Shown here piece after piece: positions 60,869 through 64,000 of a stretch of DNA of 64,000 nt. Location of the stretch: NCBI RefSeq assembly GCF_016724845.1, contig NZ_CP068082.1, positions 3,472,001 to 3,536,000 on the forward strand. The letters are read 5' to 3'. Made by a program: the position numbers and the translations under genes. The stretch's first letter is position 1, and every line of letters begins with the position of its first letter. The notes under the pieces were generated by a model that was given only the letters and a program-made list of their open reading frames with translations, was not told the DNA's origin and did no database searches. Origin of the DNA: Sphingobacterium spiritivorum (GTDB lineage: Bacteria; Bacteroidota; Bacteroidia; Sphingobacteriales; Sphingobacteriaceae).

Positions 60869-63124
60869 TTAATAATTGAGCGACAGACCGGCGCCGAATC
60901 CCATATCACTGTCATAGTGGGTTCGTATACTCATATTCTTTGTCAGGATGTAATTAAGCCCAAGCATGTACTCCTGATCTGTATTGTACATAAAATCACC
61001 GCGCAATCTTTTTGAAAGCGGTATATCCTCGCGCATGACAGCCAGACGAACAATACCATCGTGATAGACCTCTGCCTGAAAATTAATGAGCATTGGCAGG
61101 GTGTACATAAAACCTAAACTGACTGCACCTCTTTTGTCTTTCTTATTAGTCTGTCCGAATAGATTCTTTTCATGTTCATCTTTTCCCATTTTACGGTAAC
61201 GCCAGTCAAAACCTACAAAAGGCATCAGCCACTGCATTTTTCCGATATATCTGCCTACATGCGTCTCTACTTCATAGCCATGCATGTCATTATAACCCAG
61301 TCGCCATTCCGTTCCGACACTCCATCTTGCATTCTGCACCATCGCCTGACCGTCATTACCATTTGTGGCAAAATCATTCTGCGCCATAAAATGCCACATA
61401 TTACTTTCTTTTTGAAGCATCTTATAAGCGCCGGCCTTGTCAGGCAGGATAGGGTTTTGATAATCGCCCACTTCAAACACCCTGTTCATCCCGGACATCA
61501 TGTGATATAAGATATGACAATGAAAAAACCAGTCACCTTCCTCATTGGCCAGAAATTCAATCGTATCGGTCTCCATTGGCATAATATCCAGTACATTTTT
61601 TAACGGAGACTTATCACCCTTCCCGTTGATCACTCTGAAATCAAATCCGTGCAAATGCATAGGGTGTCGCATCATAGAGTTGTTGTACAGCGTGATGCGT
61701 AGAATCTCTCCTTTTTTAACCGGTATTTTGTCTGTTTCCGAAAGGACTTTGTTATCCATACTCCATACATAACGATTCATGTTTCCGGTCAGTACAAATT
61801 TTAATTCTTTAACGGGAGCATCTTTCGGAAGTCTGGTGTCGTAAGGAGAGGACAACATGGAATAGTTGAGGGTCACGATATCACCCAAAGCATTTGCATT
61901 ATAGCGGTTTGGATCAGCATCCATATTGTGTTTGCTATGATCCTGCTTTTTTGAATTGCTTCCCGTAATTTCAGGATACATGACGACATTCATATCCATT
62001 TTATTGAGACTCATCTGCATCCCCATATCATCCAGATCGCCATTCATTTTCATCATATCATTCATCATCTTCATGCCTTCAAAATACTTAAGACGCGGAA
62101 GAGGAGAGAGCAATTGCTTGACACCATTACCGATAAAGTAACTGGACGAATTGGTACGGTCTTCAGTCGTTGCCATAAATTCATAGGCTATACCATCTTC
62201 CGGGATGGTCAGCACCACATCGTACGTCTCAGATACAGCTATAATCAGCCGATCTACTTCTACAGGTTCTACATCATTACCGTCATTGGCGACCACGGTT
62301 ATTTTTCCTCCTGCATAACGGAGCCAAAAGTAAGATGAAGCGCCCCCGTTAGAGATACGAAGCCTTACTTTATCGCCGGCTTTGAGCGGTTTGCCGTCTA
62401 CGCTTTTGAGGTCTGTAAATGGATTGCCATTCATTAAGATCTTATCATAATATACATCACTGACATCCATAGCCAGCATTCGCTTCCATTCATTCTTAAG
62501 CTTGATTTTGAGCTTTCCTTCTTTGACAGCTTCAGCATAGGATTGTGTAGCGCCTTTTTTTATTGCTGCCCAGTCGTTTGCATTGTGCAGCATCCGGTGC
62601 ACATTATCCGGATTCAGATTAGTCCATTCACTGAGTATGAGCGGTACGGCAGGTAGGTCATCAATACCTTTTCTGAACGTTTTGTCATTTGCTCTTTTCT
62701 TCATGATGAAACTTCCGTACATACCGATTTGCTCCTGTAGCCCCGTATGAGAATGATACCAGTGCGTACCGTTTTGAATAATGGGAAACCGGTAAGTAAA
62801 AGTAGCTCCGGGTGCGATCTGGGGTTGAGTCAGATAAGGTACGCCATCTTCCTTATTCGGAAGAAACAAACCGTGCCAGTGTAAGGAGGTATTTTCTTTG
62901 AGCTCATTATGAACCACAATCTCCGCAGTGTCACCTTGAGTAAATTCCAATGTAGGCATAGGTATCTGCCCGTTGACGGCAATAGCCCTCTTGTTTTTGC
63001 CTGCATAGTTTACGATAGTATCTCTTACATACAGATCGTAGCGTTTGACTTGCTGAGCTCCTGATTCCATCAGAATGAACAAAGCGAAAAGAGATATAAA
63101 TATTAATCTTAGTTGATGTTTCAT
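60869..63124 (-). CDS. Multicopper oxidase with C-terminal barrel-like extension
   Basis: A 751-residue exported protein (signal ending MESGAQQ). Cupredoxin copper sites are HWHGLF, HWYHSHTG, HPMHLHGFDF and HCHILYHMMSGM, providing the type 1, 2 and 3 ligands. A Met-rich loop (EGMKMMNDMMKMNGDLDDMG, about 345-365) suits Cu(I) binding, as in CueO and PcoA/CopA. The oxidase ends near residue 550. The last about 150 residues have amphipathic strands (LGYNDMHGYEVETHVG, LRGDFMYNTDQEYMLGLNY) ending in an aromatic residue, like CopB/PcoB outer-membrane proteins. It should oxidise Cu(I) and detoxify copper. The haem-binding and DUF3347 genes lie upstream. Confidence 0.88.
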   Translation of the reverse strand: MKHQLRLIFISLFALFILMESGAQQVKRYDLYVRDTIVNYAGKNKRAIAVNGQIPMPTLEFTQGDTAEIVVHNELKENTSLHWHGLFLPNKEDGVPYLTQPQIAPGATFTYRFPIIQNGTHWYHSHTGLQEQIGMYGSFIMKKRANDKTFRKGIDDLPAVPLILSEWTNLNPDNVHRMLHNANDWAAIKKGATQSYAEAVKEGKLKIKLKNEWKRMLAMDVSDVYYDKILMNGNPFTDLKSVDGKPLKAGDKVRLRISNGGASSYFWLRYAGGKITVVANDGNDVEPVEVDRLIIAVSETYDVVLTIPEDGIAYEFMATTEDRTNSSSYFIGNGVKQLLSPLPRLKYFEGMKMMNDMMKMNGDLDDMGMQMSLNKMDMNVVMYPEITGSNSKKQDHSKHNMDADPNRYNANALGDIVTLNYSMLSSPYDTRLPKDAPVKELKFVLTGNMNRYVWSMDNKVLSETDKIPVKKGEILRITLYNNSMMRHPMHLHGFDFRVINGKGDKSPLKNVLDIMPMETDTIEFLANEEGDWFFHCHILYHMMSGMNRVFEVGDYQNPILPDKAGAYKMLQKESNMWHFMAQNDFATNGNDGQAMVQNARWSVGTEWRLGYNDMHGYEVETHVGRYIGKMQWLMPFVGFDWRYRKMGKDEHEKNLFGQTNKKDKRGAVSLGFMYTLPMLINFQAEVYHDGIVRLAVMREDIPLSKRLRGDFMYNTDQEYMLGLNYILTKNMSIRTHYDSDMGFGAGLSLNY

Positions 63125-63193
63125 TTAAATTTAAATTATGAACCGTTCGCTGAACAGCTCAAAATGAAGATATTATTTGTCGTTTTAGCATAG

Positions 63194-63649
63194 TTACAGT
63201 TTTTCTTCTTTTATGATCAATTCATTAAAATAAGAAATCAGTTCGTCACGTTCATCCTTTGACAGCGATCCATGCATCAGGCTATACGAAGTCAACGGCA
63301 TACTACCGTCTTCGAGCACCTGAATTACACTGTTAAATTTAGTTAGTTTCTTACGCTTTCTGTACGTGGTAAGCTCATCAAAGTTTAACCTTTCTTTTCC
63401 TTCTGTTATATGCGCAGACATCATATACTCTATCGGCTGAATAGTTGTATACCAGGGATATTCAGTATAATTACTGTGGCAATCAAAACAAAAGGTTTTT
63501 AACAAACTGTTAATGTTTTCCGGCGGTAAGAAATGCGTGGTAAAATTAAAACTGTTGTCCTCCCGGATATTTTTAGGAGTTGCAGGGATAAACTGGAGAA
63601 TAACAAATACCCCTGTAATTATGCCTGCAACTATTCCTCTTGTTTTCAT
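63194..63649 (-). CDS. Haem-binding domain protein (CxxCH)
   Basis: A 151-residue protein with one N-terminal membrane or signal segment (IVAGIITGVFVILQFIPA). A single haem c site CFDCHSNYTEYPWY lies at about 52-65, and distal residues MMSAHITEGKERLNF and DGSMPLTSYSLMHG fit the small Haem_bd family common next to copper genes in Bacteroidota. It is probably a periplasmic electron carrier. Its ATG overlaps the preceding DUF3347 stop by one base (TAATG), and the multicopper oxidase follows after 69 bp. Confidence 0.85.
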   Translation of the reverse strand: MKTRGIVAGIITGVFVILQFIPATPKNIREDNSFNFTTHFLPPENINSLLKTFCFDCHSNYTEYPWYTTIQPIEYMMSAHITEGKERLNFDELTTYRKRKKLTKFNSVIQVLEDGSMPLTSYSLMHGSLSKDERDELISYFNELIIKEEKL

Positions 63650-64000
63650 TAGTTTAAAGTTTCCGTCAGTGTTCCGCAGACCTTTTTCTCTATTCCAAGA
63701 TATGGATTTTGTACCTCTCTGGTATCCGATAACCAGATCTGAGGTTTACTACTCAGCTTACACTCAAATTTGTAAAGGGTATGCTGTACACCCACTAATT
63801 TGATATAGTCATAAATGTCCTGGCTAATGATTTCATAGTGTTCTCTTTGATGGATAAGATTGTCTTTACTGTCAAGAATATGCTGAATATTTTCAGTTGT
63901 ATTTTCCTGTATATCTTTCAATTCTTCCTGTGAAGCCGTGTTATCTGCAGGCTGTACTTTCAATACCTTTGCAAATGTATTCGCAGCTTGTATTATTTTA
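63649..64000 (-). CDS. DUF3347-like copper-associated protein (5' end outside window)
   Basis: The frame is open to the right edge, so the gene is partial; about 117 C-terminal residues are visible. Upstream IIQAANTFAKVLKVQPADN and the end WLSDTREVQNPYLGIEKKVC match DUF3347, a domain of copper-efflux accessory proteins. The usual YCPMA metal motif is replaced here by KFECKLSSK: the Cys is kept but the following Pro-Met is not. It starts the visible copper cluster and overlaps the haem-binding gene by one base. Confidence 0.75.
   Translation of the reverse strand, partial: KIIQAANTFAKVLKVQPADNTASQEELKDIQENTTENIQHILDSKDNLIHQREHYEIISQDIYDYIKLVGVQHTLYKFECKLSSKPQIWLSDTREVQNPYLGIEKKVCGTLTETLN

Noticed and set aside
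1..64000. CRISPR array, insertion sequence, integrase or prophage
   Set aside because: No regularly spaced repeats, transposase, integrase or phage structural genes were seen on either strand.

Overview
The window looks like a chromosomal segment of a Sphingobacteriaceae-type Bacteroidota (Sphingobacterium or Pedobacter relative). The evidence is moderately low GC, two SusC/SusD pairs, a FecI/FecR-type sigma/anti-sigma pair, a hybrid two-component regulator, a type IX secretion plug-domain protein and TAnnTTTG -7 promoter elements. No rRNA, canonical tRNA, CRISPR array, insertion sequence or prophage was recognised.

Layout. 1-2.5 kb: a partial SH3-like secreted protein, a GNAT acetyltransferase and an Ntn-type amide hydrolase. 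2.5-5.7 kb: a decayed accessory patch with an LRR-like gene, a degraded royal-jelly/SMP-30-type pseudogene, a nitroreductase pseudogene with two compensating frameshifts, and an outer-membrane protein whose signal peptide appears lost to a homopolymer indel. 5.7-9.6 kb: PEP-mutase-like protein, PLP-dependent desulfhydrase/deaminase, RluD and a class IV aminotransferase. 9.6-21.9 kb (all minus): ECF sigma, FecR, SusC with STN domain, SusD, DUF4843 and PKD-like lipoproteins, a duplicated retropepsin-like aspartyl protease and a TlpA-type thioredoxin, probably one nutrient-uptake locus for a peptide-like substrate. 22.3-31.5 kb: FUSC membrane protein, PAS histidine kinase plus response regulator, amino-acid permease, T9SS plug-domain protein and a MuiA/DUF4139 protein. 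31.7-36.2 kb: feoA-feoB plus a short Cys-rich Feo protein, a MarR regulator, a ZIP transporter and a PAP2 phosphatase. 36.4-41.7 kb: glmM, rtcB with a tRNA-like leader, a divergent WYL regulator, and rlmF. 42-46 kb: a glycerophosphodiesterase and an AT-rich lipoprotein pair that looks like a toxin/immunity unit. 46-60.7 kb: a complete glycosaminoglycan utilisation locus (HTCS, sulfatase, PL8 chondroitin AC-type lyase, SusC, SusD, DUF5017 lipoprotein, GH88). 60.9-64 kb: a copper-related cluster (multicopper oxidase with an added C-terminal barrel-like domain, haem-binding protein, DUF3347 protein).

How parts work together. In the glycosaminoglycan locus the HTCS should sense oligosaccharides, SusCD and the DUF5017 lipoprotein bind and import, PL8 cleaves to unsaturated products, the sulfatase desulfates and GH88 removes the unsaturated uronate. 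In the rtcB region a WYL protein is placed to control an RNA ligase whose leader folds like a degenerate tRNA. This RNA-repair arrangement and the lipoprotein toxin/immunity candidate are the two most interesting items in the window. All functional statements come from motif reading without database searches.
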